From the NCBI GenBank assembly GCA_031553675.1, contig JAVBLF010000108.1, positions 1 through 16,493 of the forward strand: a stretch of 16,493 nucleotides of DNA, in the 5' to 3' direction. Positions 1 to 7,696 of this stretch are shown here, one piece after another. Position 1 is the first letter of the stretch; the number at the start of each line of letters is the position of its first letter. This DNA comes from JAVBLF01 sp031553675 (GTDB taxonomy: Bacteria > Bacillota > Clostridia > Christensenellales > CALWSW01). Under the pieces are notes generated by a model. The model had not been told where the DNA came from. It saw only the letters and a list, made by a program, of their open reading frames with translations, and ran no database searches. The position numbers and the translations under genes are program-made.

Positions 1-297
1 AACAAGGCTATCGGGATGTAGGGGCGATTATCAATCGCCCGCGTATCATAAGGATCATCCCATTTTTGCCTGAACAAAGTTCAACCCTTGATTGGCGTTG
101 ATAATCGCCCCTACAGGCGCATAAACAAGGCTATCGGGATGTAGGGGCGATTATCAATCGCCCGCGTACCATAAGGATCATCCCATTTTTGCCTGAACAA
201 AGTTCAACCCTTGATTCGCATTAACAATCGCCCGCGAACCAGTGGGATCATCCCACTTTTGCTTGAACAAAGCTCAACCCTTGATTTGCGCTGACAG
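1..297. repeat. Degenerate tandem copies of a palindromic MITE-like repeat
   Basis: This non-coding stretch holds two near-identical copies starting at 1 and 124 (period 123) and a third partial copy at about 228-297. Copy 1 has a core at 17-115 with inverted ends: TGTAGGGGCGATTATCAA at the left, and its reverse complement closing at 115 (GATAATCGCCCCTACA), about 20 bp per arm with small mismatches. The left end also contains a small internal palindrome (GGGCGATT-ATC-AATCGCCC). Copy 2 lacks the right arm and runs into copy 3, which lacks the left arm. This structure fits a small non-autonomous palindromic element. No protein is encoded. I found no clear promoter for the following kinase, which may be transcribed from genes left of the window. 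Confidence 0.75.
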
Positions 298-325
298 TGT
301 CTGCGAAGTGGAAAGGAGACTTTTT

Positions 326-1849
326 ATGCGATATCTCATCGGCGTTGACATTGGAACGTCGGGAACGAAAACAGTACTCTTCGACGAAAACGGCGCGGTG
401 CAAGCTTCGGCCGGCCGCGAATACCCGCTTTATCAGCCGCAAAACGGCTGGGCGGAGCAGCATCCCGAGGATTGGTGGCGCGCCACCGTCGAGACGATCC
501 GCGAAGTCGTCGCGAAAAGCGGCGTCAATGCGGCGTCGATCGCCGGAATCGGTCTGGCCGGGCAGATGCACGGACTCGTGATGCTCGACGAAAGCGGCGA
601 GGTGATCCGCCCTTCGATCCTCTGGTGCGACGGCCGCACGACGAAAGAATGCGCCGAGATCACCGAGACGATCGGCGCGAACAAACTGATCGCGATCACG
701 GCCAATCCGGCGCTGGCGGGCTTTACGGCGGGCAAAATCCTCTGGGTGCGTCGCCACGAGCCGGAGAACTACGCCCGCTGCCGCCACATCCTTTTGCCCA
801 AGGACTACATCCGCTTCAAGCTGACTGGCGTCTTTGCGACCGAGGTTTCGGACGCGTCGGGCATGAACCTGCTCGACGTGCCGAAGCGCCAATGGTCGGA
901 TGAAGTGATGCAGGCACTCGGCCTGGAGCGCGATTGGTTCGCCGAGATGTATGAGTCGGCCGACGTGACCGGCGGCGTGACGAAAGCCGTCGCCGACCTG
1001 ACCGGCCTGCGAGAGGGGACGATCGTCGTCGGCGGTGCTGGCGACAACGCGGCCGCCGCGATCGGCACCGGCGTCGTCGAGGCGGGCAAGGCCTTCACGA
1101 CGATCGGTACTTCGGGCGTGATCTTCGCGCACATGGACGAAGTTGCGATCGATCCCAAAGGGCGCGTCCATACCTTCTGTTCGGCGGTGCCGGGCGCGTG
1201 GACGGTCATGAGCTGCACGCTGGCCGCCGGACTCTCGCTCAAATGGTTCCGCGACACCTTTTGTGCGGCCGAAATGGCTGCGGCGGAGGGGATGGGCGTC
1301 GATCCCTATCTGCTGATGAACGAGCAGATCGATCGCGTGCCGATCGGCGCGAACAAGCTGATCTACCTGCCTTACCTCATGGGCGAGCGCTCGCCGATCC
1401 TGAATGAAAACGCGCGCGGCGTCTTTTTCGGGCTGTCGGCCATGCACACCCGCTTTGACATGATGCGCGCCGTGATGGAGGGCGTCACCTACTCGCTGCG
1501 CCACTGCCTCGACGTGTTGACCGAAATGGGCCTCGCACCCGCCCGCATGATGGCGTGCGGCGGCGGTGCGGCCAGTCCGGTTTGGCGCGGCATGATGGCC
1601 GATCTCTTCGGCTGCGACGTCGTGACGGTCGCGTCCAAGGAAGGGCCTGCGCTCGGCGTGGCGCTTCTGGCGGGCGTCGGCGCGGGCGTCTACGGCAGCG
1701 TGCAGGAAGCCTGCCGTAAGACGATCGCCGAAAACACCCTCGCGCAAACCGACGCGGACCGACGCGCCCAGTACGAGCCTTTTTACCGGGTCTACCGCGG
1801 GCTCTATCCGGCGCTGGCCGATTCGTTCGGCGCGTTGTCGGCGATCTGA
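326..1849 (+). CDS. xylB: Xylulokinase (FGGY family carbohydrate kinase)
   Basis: Phosphorylates D-xylulose to xylulose 5-phosphate in the cytoplasm, feeding the pentose phosphate pathway. The 507-residue length is usual for XylB. The ATP phosphate-binding motif is at the N-terminus (GVDIGTSGTKT, residues 6-16). The substrate region GLAGQMHGL and the segment ILWCDGRT follow, then GGAGDNAAAAIG with the expected catalytic Asp240, and the C-terminal nucleotide motif CGGGAASPVWRGMMAD typical of FGGY kinases. The start at 326 is chosen because AAAGGAG lies 7 nt upstream and MRYLIGVDIG is the normal N-terminus; an upstream in-frame ATG at 242 lies inside the repeat and has no such site. The gene ends at a terminator shared with the convergent exporter. 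A related FGGY kinase specificity (for example ribulose) is possible but less likely. Confidence 0.93.
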   Translation: MRYLIGVDIGTSGTKTVLFDENGAVQASAGREYPLYQPQNGWAEQHPEDWWRATVETIREVVAKSGVNAASIAGIGLAGQMHGLVMLDESGEVIRPSILWCDGRTTKECAEITETIGANKLIAITANPALAGFTAGKILWVRRHEPENYARCRHILLPKDYIRFKLTGVFATEVSDASGMNLLDVPKRQWSDEVMQALGLERDWFAEMYESADVTGGVTKAVADLTGLREGTIVVGGAGDNAAAAIGTGVVEAGKAFTTIGTSGVIFAHMDEVAIDPKGRVHTFCSAVPGAWTVMSCTLAAGLSLKWFRDTFCAAEMAAAEGMGVDPYLLMNEQIDRVPIGANKLIYLPYLMGERSPILNENARGVFFGLSAMHTRFDMMRAVMEGVTYSLRHCLDVLTEMGLAPARMMACGGGAASPVWRGMMADLFGCDVVTVASKEGPALGVALLAGVGAGVYGSVQEACRKTIAENTLAQTDADRRAQYEPFYRVYRGLYPALADSFGALSAI

Positions 1850-1867
1850 GGCGATGCACATCAACGC

Positions 1868-1900
1868 AAAAGTGGCCATCTTCACGATGACCACTTTTTT
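1868..1900. terminator. Bidirectional terminator between xylB and the LysE-type gene
   Basis: AAAAGTGG at 1868-1875 pairs with CCACTTTT at 1891-1898, with a few further pairs (CATC/GATG) towards the loop. The stem has a T run on the right and an A run on the left, so it can stop transcription from both convergent genes. Confidence 0.85.
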
Positions 1901-1916
1901 GTCGGGCGAATATCGC

Positions 1917-2510
1917 TTACAAGAACAAAGCGACGGCGCAATAGACGAGCAAGCCCGCGAGTATGGCGTTGATCAGGCGGGCGTGCTGGTTGAAGGTGCG
2001 TTTGAAGAGCGTGCCGAAGAACGCCCAGGACGTCACGGCGCAGAGGCAAACGATCCCCAAGAAAAGGGCATACATGGCGAGCACCGGTGCGCTTGGATGC
2101 AGGGGGATGAGATAGACCGTCATGACGGTGATCGCGCAGAGGTAGAGTTTCGGGTTGATGAAGCTCATGCCGAATCCGACCCAATAGGGGTTTTTCATGG
2201 GCTTGCTTTCACCGTCTTCCGAAAGGGGCTTAGCCATCAGCGTCTTGACCGCCAGATACACCATGTAGGCGGCGCCGACGATCTTCAAAGGCCATTGCAA
2301 GACAGGCATCCACGCGAGGAGTGCCGCATCGAAGAGGCCGGTGAAGAACATGATCAGCGTGAAGGCCGTCGCGATGCCGAAGGTTAGCTTACGGGCGGTC
2401 TTCATCCCGTATTGGTGGGCGGTCGTCATCGACAGCAGGTTGTTGGGGCCGGGGGTAAAGCTGGCGATCAGCACGAAAGACAAAAAGGGGGCGAGTGCGG
2501 GCAGCGGCAT
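1917..2510 (-). CDS. LysE/RhtB family amino-acid exporter
   Basis: A 197-residue membrane protein of the LysE/RhtB translocator family, which exports amino acids or related metabolites. The N-terminus carries the family mark FTPGPNNLLSM (about residues 18-28), followed by AHQYGMKTARKLTFGIATAF. There are about six hydrophobic segments, a charged cytoplasmic loop around residues 92-105 (EDGESKPMKNPYW), and the second family motif GFGMSFINPKLYL. Its length is slightly below the usual 200-210. The ATG is supported by AAAGGAG about 7 nt upstream on the minus strand and by a good promoter at 2553-2581. It is transcribed away from the NSS transporter and towards xylB. The exported compound cannot be told from sequence. 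Confidence 0.9.
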   Translation of the reverse strand: MPLPALAPFLSFVLIASFTPGPNNLLSMTTAHQYGMKTARKLTFGIATAFTLIMFFTGLFDAALLAWMPVLQWPLKIVGAAYMVYLAVKTLMAKPLSEDGESKPMKNPYWVGFGMSFINPKLYLCAITVMTVYLIPLHPSAPVLAMYALFLGIVCLCAVTSWAFFGTLFKRTFNQHARLINAILAGLLVYCAVALFL

Positions 2511-2552
2511 GGAAGACTCCTTTATCTACGCGGCGAACAAGCATATGCATTC

Positions 2553-2581
2553 ATCATAATTCGATCGCATTCCGCCGTCAA
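2553..2581 (-). promoter_or_regulatory. Predicted SigA promoter for the LysE-type exporter
   Basis: On the minus strand TTGACG (2581-2576) and TATGAT (2558-2553) are separated by exactly 17 nt, giving a start point about 35 nt before the exporter's ATG. Confidence 0.75.
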
Positions 2582-2810
2582 GCAATTGATCGTAAGGGGA
2601 TGCAATTTCACGATTAGGAAAATTGAAATTTTGCAAGTGAGGATGCATAACTTGCAAATCTCTCGAATCAAGCGGTTTTTTTTACGGAATCTGAACGGAT
2701 CGTCAATCAAATGCCGTTGGCACTGCCTTTTTCGATGGCAGTAATTCGGATTTGTACTTTGAAAGGATGAGGCAGTGCCCAGATTTTCCATACCGCCGCA
2801 TCGCAAATTC

Positions 2811-2839
2811 TTTACAAAACGCAGATTTCAGTGTAAAAT
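2811..2839 (+). promoter_or_regulatory. Predicted SigA promoter for the NSS transporter
   Basis: TTTACA (2811-2816), a 17-nt spacer and TAAAAT (2834-2839) match the vegetative consensus well. The predicted start leaves a leader of about 60 nt before the ATG at 2908. Confidence 0.75.
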
Positions 2840-2907
2840 AAAAATGGTTACACATCTATATCTTCCCATCGGACACGTCGTTCGACATCAAATCGGAGGT
2901 GTTTTCA

Positions 2908-4284
2908 ATGGAAAAACGGGAATCCTTAGGCTCTCGGCTCGGATTTATTCTACTTTCAGCCGGCTGTGCCATCGGTCTCGGTAACGTCTGGCGCTTCCCC
3001 TACATCACGGGGCAGTACGGCGGCGCAATCTTCGTTCTTCTCTACTTCTTTTTCCTTGTGGGCTTTGGCCTTCCCATCATGGCGATGGAGTTCGCGGTTG
3101 GCCGCGCGAGCCGCAAGTCCATCGCGACGAGCTTTCAAGACCTCGAACCCAAGGGAACGAAGTGGCACCTGTTCAGCTACCTCGGCATGGCGGGCAACTA
3201 CCTGCTCATGATGTTCTACACCTCGATCTCGGGCTGGATGTACGCTTACCTATTTAAAATGGCCAAAGGCGATTTCGTCGGCATGACGCCCGATGAAGTT
3301 GGCGCGGCGTTCGGCGGACTGGCTGGAAGCGCGCCGCAAACGGTGGGCTGGATGATCTTCGCAGTCGTGCTCGGCTTTGCGATCGTCGCGATCGGCCTCC
3401 AAGCTGGCGTTGAACGCATTACGAAAGTCATGATGAGCTTCCTTTTCGTCATCATGATCATTCTCGTTGTCCGCGCTGTCACGCTGCCGGGTGCCATCGA
3501 AGGCATTAAGTTCTACCTGCTGCCCGACACCGCGCGTCTCCATGCCGCCGGAGGATGGGGATCAGCGATCTTCGCCGCCATGGGCCAGGCCTTCTTCACG
3601 CTCAGCATCGGCATGGGCTCCATGCAGATCTTCGGCTCCTACATCGGCAAAGAACGCAAGCTTCTCGGCGAATCGCTCAACATTACGATACTCGATACGA
3701 CCGTCGCTGTTATGTCGGGCTTCATCATCTTCCCGTCGGCCTTCGCGTTCGGCATCGAGCCCGGCCAGGGTCCTGGCCTCGTCTTCGTCACACTGCCCAA
3801 CATCTTCAACAATATGCCGGCGGGTCGACTCTTCGGCGTTCTTTTCTTCATCTTCATGTGCTTTGCCGCGCTGTCCACGGTCATCGCTGTTTTCGAAAAC
3901 ATCATCGCGTTTGCGATGGATCTGTGGGGCTGGTCGCGTCGGAAAGCATGCGCTTTCAACCTGATCGCCGTCATCCTGCTCGCGCTCCCTGCGGCTTTGG
4001 GCTTCAACGCTTGGAGCTTCATCCAGCCGCTCGGCGAAGGCAGTGCAATCATCGACCTCGAAGACTTCATCGTCTCGCAGAACATTCTGCCGATCGGCGC
4101 GATGATCTACACGCTCTTCTGCGTGACCCGCTACGGCTGGGGCTGGGATAAGTTCATCGCGGAAGTCAACACCGGCGAGGGCCTCGCCTTCTCGCCGAAG
4201 CTCCGCGTCTACGTCACCTACATCCTGCCGATCATCATCATCTTCGCGCTCGTCTTGGGCTATATCCAGAAATTCGCCGGCTGA
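2908..4284 (+). CDS. Sodium-dependent transporter, NSS (SNF) family
   Basis: A 458-residue inner-membrane protein of the neurotransmitter:sodium symporter family, which in bacteria imports amino acids or similar small molecules with Na+. The family signature is at the N-terminus: GSRLGFILLSAGCAIGLGNVWRFPY-like sequence (residues about 8-32), forming the unwound first helix with Na+ and substrate contacts. GQYGGAIFVLLYFFFL and GLPIMAMEFAVGR follow. In all there are 11-12 hydrophobic segments, the usual number for prokaryotic members. The start is set at the ATG at 2908, with TCGGAGG 8 nt upstream; a GTG nine bases earlier overlaps that ribosome site. The gene has its own promoter and terminator, so it is probably monocistronic. 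Substrate unknown. Confidence 0.92.
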   Translation: MEKRESLGSRLGFILLSAGCAIGLGNVWRFPYITGQYGGAIFVLLYFFFLVGFGLPIMAMEFAVGRASRKSIATSFQDLEPKGTKWHLFSYLGMAGNYLLMMFYTSISGWMYAYLFKMAKGDFVGMTPDEVGAAFGGLAGSAPQTVGWMIFAVVLGFAIVAIGLQAGVERITKVMMSFLFVIMIILVVRAVTLPGAIEGIKFYLLPDTARLHAAGGWGSAIFAAMGQAFFTLSIGMGSMQIFGSYIGKERKLLGESLNITILDTTVAVMSGFIIFPSAFAFGIEPGQGPGLVFVTLPNIFNNMPAGRLFGVLFFIFMCFAALSTVIAVFENIIAFAMDLWGWSRRKACAFNLIAVILLALPAALGFNAWSFIQPLGEGSAIIDLEDFIVSQNILPIGAMIYTLFCVTRYGWGWDKFIAEVNTGEGLAFSPKLRVYVTYILPIIIIFALVLGYIQKFAG

Positions 4285-4318
4285 TCACTGGCGAACGAGG
4301 ACACACGGAACCACTGCC

Positions 4319-4347
4319 GGAGCCGCTTTCGTCGCGGCTCCTTTTTT
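4319..4347 (+). terminator. Terminator of the NSS transporter gene
   Basis: GGAGCCGC (4319-4326), a 7-nt loop and GCGGCTCC (4334-4341) form a perfect 8-bp GC-rich stem followed by six T. It lies 35 nt after the stop codon. Confidence 0.93.
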
Positions 4348-4524
4348 GCGTCTCGTGAAATGCATAAGATTACAATTAATAACACATGAGCAAGAACAAT
4401 TCCCTCTTGCAAAATACTTTGCCCATATCGGGAAAGCGCGTGTTTGGGGAATTCTGCGCGCGTCGAGGACAGAAAATTCCCCATGGATAGGGACGCATCG
4501 CAGTGTATACGAACAATTTTCCGG

Positions 4525-4553
4525 TTGATCTTTCTTTATGTGCCGACTATAAT
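4525..4553 (+). promoter_or_regulatory. Predicted SigA promoter of the ABC operon
   Basis: TTGATC (4525-4530), 17 nt, and a perfect TATAAT (4548-4553). The predicted transcript would start near 4560 and carry a leader of about 95 nt with two hairpins before the first gene. Confidence 0.8.
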
Positions 4554-4654
4554 GAATCATCGTGGTTTCGCGCCAGACGGCGCGATTCGCTGCACCCCCA
4601 ACAGGTTGTGAAATGCATATTTGGCAGGAGCCAAAAGAGGAGGAGTACTGTTCT

Positions 4655-5923
4655 ATGAAAAAGGTCCTTTGCATCATTCTCTCGCTGTTGATGATGGCGT
4701 CGGTCTTTGCGGGCTGCCGCGCGCAAGAACCCGCTGCCCCCGCCGAACCCGACAAAGCTGCGGAAGCCGCTCCCGCGGAAGAACCCGCCGCAGAGCCGGC
4801 CGAAGCCCCCGCCGAAGGCGAAGCCCCCGCTGAGCCGGAAGCCAACGCCGAACCCGTCGCCGAAGGCGAAGCCGCTCCGACCGGCGACTACAAGATCGCC
4901 ATCATGACCGGCACGGTTTCGCAGGGCGAAGAAGAGTTCCGCGCGGCGGAGCAGATGAAAGCCAAATACGGCGACATGATCGTCACCGCGACCTACCCCG
5001 ACAACTTCACCTCCGAGCAGGAACAGATGATCTCGCAGGTCGTCTCGCTGGCCAGCACGGAAGGCGTCAAAGCCCTCATCTACTGCCAGGCCGTTCCCGG
5101 CGCCACCGCCGCCATCGAAAAGGCGCGCGAAGTCAACCCGGATCTGCTCGTGATCGCGGGCGTTCCGGCCGAAGAACCGGCTGTCATCTCGCCGGCTGCC
5201 GACGTCATCCTCCAGGCTGACGAACTCGCGATGGGCAACACCATCATCGCGCAGGCCAAGGCGATGGGCGCCAAGACCTTCGTCCACTATTCCTTCCCGC
5301 GCCACATGAGCTACCCGCTCCTGAGCGCCCGCCGCGACCTGATGAAGATCGCCTGTGAAAAGGAAGGCATCGAATTCGTCGACGCGACCGCTCCCGACCC
5401 GACGGGCGATGCCGGCGTCCCCGGCGCCCAGAAGTTCATCCTCGAAGACGTGCCGCAGAAGGTCAAAGAATACGGCAAGGATACCGCCTTCTTCTCGACG
5501 AACTGCTCCATGCAGGAACCGCTGATCGCTTCTGTCTTTAAGGAAGGCGCTCTCTTCCCGCAACAGTGCTGCCCCTCGCCCTACCACGGCTATCCGGCAG
5601 CCCTCGGCATCGAGATCCCCGAAGACAAGCAGGGCGACGTCGCCTTCATGACCGACGCGATCAAGACCAAAGCCGCTGAAGCGGGCATGACGGGCCGCGC
5701 CTCGACTTGGCCGGTTCCGATCAACATGCTGATGGTTGAGACAGGCACCGAGTACGCCATCGCCTACCTCGAAGGCAAGACGAACGGCAAGAATGACAAA
5801 GCCAAGCTCGAAGAGATCATGGGCCAGGTCGCTCCTGCCAAGATGACCGTCACGACCTACGACCAGGACGGCGTCAAGGCTGACAACTTCTACATGCTGC
5901 TCTGCGACTTCTTGACTTTCTAA
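4655..5923 (+). CDS. DUF3798 family substrate-binding lipoprotein of an ABC transporter
   Basis: A 422-residue secreted lipoprotein, expected to be the binding component for the ATPase and permeases that follow. Residues 1-20 are a lipoprotein signal (KK, hydrophobic core, then VFAGC with Cys21 as lipidated residue). Residues 22-77 are an Ala/Pro/Glu-rich low-complexity tether. From about residue 78 (DYKIAIMTGTVSQGEEEFR) a periplasmic-binding-like domain begins, which I recognise as DUF3798; it includes VKALIYCQAVPGAT and the HYSFPRHMSYPLL segment. The start at 4655 has a strong GAGGAGG site about 10 nt upstream; an in-frame ATG 93 bases earlier would place 31 polar residues before the signal and is rejected. 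A strong stem-loop after the stop may protect the 3' end of this mRNA segment. The ligand is unknown; family membership is from memory of the pattern. Confidence 0.85.
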   Translation: MKKVLCIILSLLMMASVFAGCRAQEPAAPAEPDKAAEAAPAEEPAAEPAEAPAEGEAPAEPEANAEPVAEGEAAPTGDYKIAIMTGTVSQGEEEFRAAEQMKAKYGDMIVTATYPDNFTSEQEQMISQVVSLASTEGVKALIYCQAVPGATAAIEKAREVNPDLLVIAGVPAEEPAVISPAADVILQADELAMGNTIIAQAKAMGAKTFVHYSFPRHMSYPLLSARRDLMKIACEKEGIEFVDATAPDPTGDAGVPGAQKFILEDVPQKVKEYGKDTAFFSTNCSMQEPLIASVFKEGALFPQQCCPSPYHGYPAALGIEIPEDKQGDVAFMTDAIKTKAAEAGMTGRASTWPVPINMLMVETGTEYAIAYLEGKTNGKNDKAKLEEIMGQVAPAKMTVTTYDQDGVKADNFYMLLCDFLTF

Positions 5924-5964
5924 TCCCATCTTCTCGGATCCAAACCTTGAATTGCACACAAAAG

Positions 5965-5995
5965 CGGTTGCGGCGTCGTGATGACGCCGCAACCG
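5965..5995 (+). other. Intercistronic stem-loop after the binding-protein gene
   Basis: CGGTTGCGGCGTC (5965-5977), a 5-nt loop and GACGCCGCAACCG (5983-5995) form a perfect 13-bp stem without a T run. It resembles the stabilising or processing hairpins found after binding-protein genes in ABC operons rather than a full terminator, and would allow more binding protein than ATPase to be made. Confidence 0.75.
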
Positions 5996-6091
5996 ATGTA
6001 ATGTGGCGTTGTGGCAGAGCGGCGATGCGGCGATGCGACAGATTTCGCGTGGAACGGCGCGCGGAAATGCACAGGAAAGGGTGAAACGCAA

Positions 6092-7696
6092 TTGAGCGAC
6101 ACCGACTATGTACTGAAAATGAATCAAATCGGCAAGGTGTACGGGAGCAACCGCGTGCTCAAAGGGGTATCGCTTGCCGTCAAACCCGGTGAAATTCACG
6201 CCCTGTTGGGCGAGAACGGCGCCGGTAAATCGACGCTGATGAACATCCTCTTTGGCATGGGCGTCATCCATGCCACGGGCGGCTTTGAGGGCAGCGTCGA
6301 AATAGCGGGTCAGCCGGTTCACATCAAAGAACCGCGCGAGGCCATGAATTACGGCATCGGCATGGTCCACCAGGAATTCATGCTGATTCCGGGCTTTACT
6401 GTGACGGAAAACATTAAGGTCGGGCGCGAGATCTGCAAGAAAAATATCGTCAGTGCCGTCTTCGGAAAGGCGATGGAGACACTCGATCGCTCCGCGATGG
6501 ATGCCGACGCGCGAAAGGCGCTCAAGACGGTCGGCTTGAACATCGAGGAGTATACCAAAATCGAGGGCCTGCCCGTCGGACACATGCAGTTCATCGAGAT
6601 CGCGCGCGAAATCGACAAAAAAGGCATCAAGCTGCTGGTCTTCGACGAGCCGACCGCCGTTTTGACCGAGAGCGAGGCCGAGCAATTGCTCAACGCCATG
6701 CGTTCGCTCGCCAAGAGCGGCATCGCGATCATCTTCATCACCCACCGCCTCAGCGAAGTCATGGCGGTGGCCGACGAGATCACCGTGCTGCGCGACGGCG
6801 AGAGCGTCTACGACTGCCACAAGGCGGACACGACCGTCGAAGAGCTGGCCCAGGTCATGATCGGTCGCCAGGTGACGCGCATGGTCGGCGGCGGTGAAAA
6901 CCGCAATTTTTCTGGCGCGAAGGAAGCGCTCGTGCTCAAGGACTTCTACGTCGATATGCCGGGCGAACAGGTCAAGGGCGTCGATATGGTCGTCCGCGAC
7001 GGCGAGATCTTCGGCATCGGCGGCCTGGCCGGACAGGGCAAGATGGGCATCCCGAACGGCATCATGAACCTGTTCGAAGCGGCAGGCGAAGTGACGGTCT
7101 ACGGAAAGAAACTGGCGCTCAACAAACTGGGCGCGGCGCTCAAGCTCGGCATCGCGAGCGTGTCCGAGGACAGGCGCGGCGTCGGCCTGATGCTCGACCA
7201 GTCGATCGAAAGCAACATTTGCTTTTCGGCCATGCAGGTCCACGGCGATTTCTTGCACTTCGGACCGATCGCGCAAAAAAACGCGAAAGCCATCCGCGGC
7301 TTGGCCAACCAAATGATCACAGAGCTGGACATCCGCTGCGCGGGCCCGACCCAGCCGGTCGGCAGCCTTTCGGGCGGCAACCAGCAAAAGGTTTGTCTGT
7401 CGCGCGCCTTGGCGCTGCATCCCAAGATCCTGATCGTCGCGGAGCCGACGCGCGGCATCGACATCGGCGCGAAAGAACTCGTGCTCAAGATGCTCGTTCG
7501 CCTCAACCAGGAGCAGGGCATGACGGTCCTCATGGTGTCGAGCGAGCTCGTCGAACTGCGCTCGATCTGCGATCGAATCGCGATCGTTTCAGACGGGACC
7601 ATCGTCGACGTCTTGCCGCCCGACGCCAGCGACGTCGATTTTGGCCTGGCGATGGGCGGGCATGCCAGGGATTCGAAAGGGGTTGAGAGCGCATGA
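6092..7696 (+). CDS. Sugar/BMP-type ABC transporter ATP-binding protein with two NBDs
   Basis: A 534-residue cytoplasmic ATPase with two fused nucleotide-binding domains, as in MglA/RbsA and BMP-type importers (usually about 500). NBD1 has Walker A GENGAGKST (residues 40-48), a Q-loop HQEFMLIPGFTVTENI, a divergent signature LPVGHMQFIEIARE, and Walker B LLVFDEPTAVLTE. NBD2 has a degenerate Walker A (GLAGQGKMGIPN), SEDRRGVGLML, an intact signature LSGGNQQKV and a Walker B with Ala in place of Asp (LIVAEPTRGIDIGA). The start is taken as TTG 6092, with GGAAAGGGTG about 9 nt upstream; ATG 6119 is the alternative, and the ATG at 6011 would add an unrelated 27-residue extension. Its stop overlaps the next start by 4 nt, showing translational coupling to the permease. 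Confidence 0.92.
   Translation: MSDTDYVLKMNQIGKVYGSNRVLKGVSLAVKPGEIHALLGENGAGKSTLMNILFGMGVIHATGGFEGSVEIAGQPVHIKEPREAMNYGIGMVHQEFMLIPGFTVTENIKVGREICKKNIVSAVFGKAMETLDRSAMDADARKALKTVGLNIEEYTKIEGLPVGHMQFIEIAREIDKKGIKLLVFDEPTAVLTESEAEQLLNAMRSLAKSGIAIIFITHRLSEVMAVADEITVLRDGESVYDCHKADTTVEELAQVMIGRQVTRMVGGGENRNFSGAKEALVLKDFYVDMPGEQVKGVDMVVRDGEIFGIGGLAGQGKMGIPNGIMNLFEAAGEVTVYGKKLALNKLGAALKLGIASVSEDRRGVGLMLDQSIESNICFSAMQVHGDFLHFGPIAQKNAKAIRGLANQMITELDIRCAGPTQPVGSLSGGNQQKVCLSRALALHPKILIVAEPTRGIDIGAKELVLKMLVRLNQEQGMTVLMVSSELVELRSICDRIAIVSDGTIVDVLPPDASDVDFGLAMGGHARDSKGVESA

Larger units (their letters stand above)
2511..2907. other. Divergent intergenic control region with several dyads
   Basis: This AT-rich non-coding stretch lies between the minus-strand exporter and the plus-strand NSS transporter. 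Besides the two promoters listed separately it holds a perfect 8-bp dyad, TTGCAAGT at 2631-2638 and ACTTGCAA at 2650-2657. A looser inverted pair lies at about 2602-2610 (GCAATTTCA) and 2624-2635 (TGAAATTTTGCA). A 10-bp inverted repeat GGCACTGCCT (2719-2728) / AGGCAGTGCC (2770-2779) ends about 30 nt before the NSS promoter -35. These could be operators; no regulator can be named. Open frames here look like chance. Confidence 0.6.
4285..4654 (+). other. Intergenic leader region of the DUF3798 ABC operon
   Basis: This gap holds the NSS terminator (4319-4347), a promoter (4525-4553) and several structures. An inverted repeat GGGGAATTCTG (4446-4456) / CAGAAAATTCCCC (4470-4482), with one extra base in one arm, lies about 40 nt upstream of the promoter and is a candidate operator. 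In the leader there is a perfect 7-bp stem with a 4-nt loop (TCGCGCC-AGAC-GGCGCGA, 4568-4585). Just before the ribosome site there is a 6-bp hairpin (TTTGGC-AGGA-GCCAAA, 4620-4635). I recognise no known riboswitch class. No coding sequence is apparent. Confidence 0.55.

Noticed and set aside
1..297. Possible CRISPR array
   Set aside because: The period is 123 bp with sequence shared over the whole unit, there are no short direct repeats with unique spacers, and no cas genes are present.
242..325. N-terminal extension of xylulokinase from the ATG at 242
   Set aside because: It lies within the repeat sequence, has no ribosome site and is not part of the family; the ATG at 326 has a strong site.
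248..1894. A 548-codon minus-strand frame opposite xylB
   Set aside because: It is a shadow of the kinase; its Arg/His/Asp-rich product has no family features.
4547..7420. A 957-codon open frame on the minus strand across the ABC genes
   Set aside because: It is antisense to the clear lipoprotein and ATPase genes, has repetitive His/Asp/Arg-rich composition typical of GC-rich shadow frames, and shows no domain.
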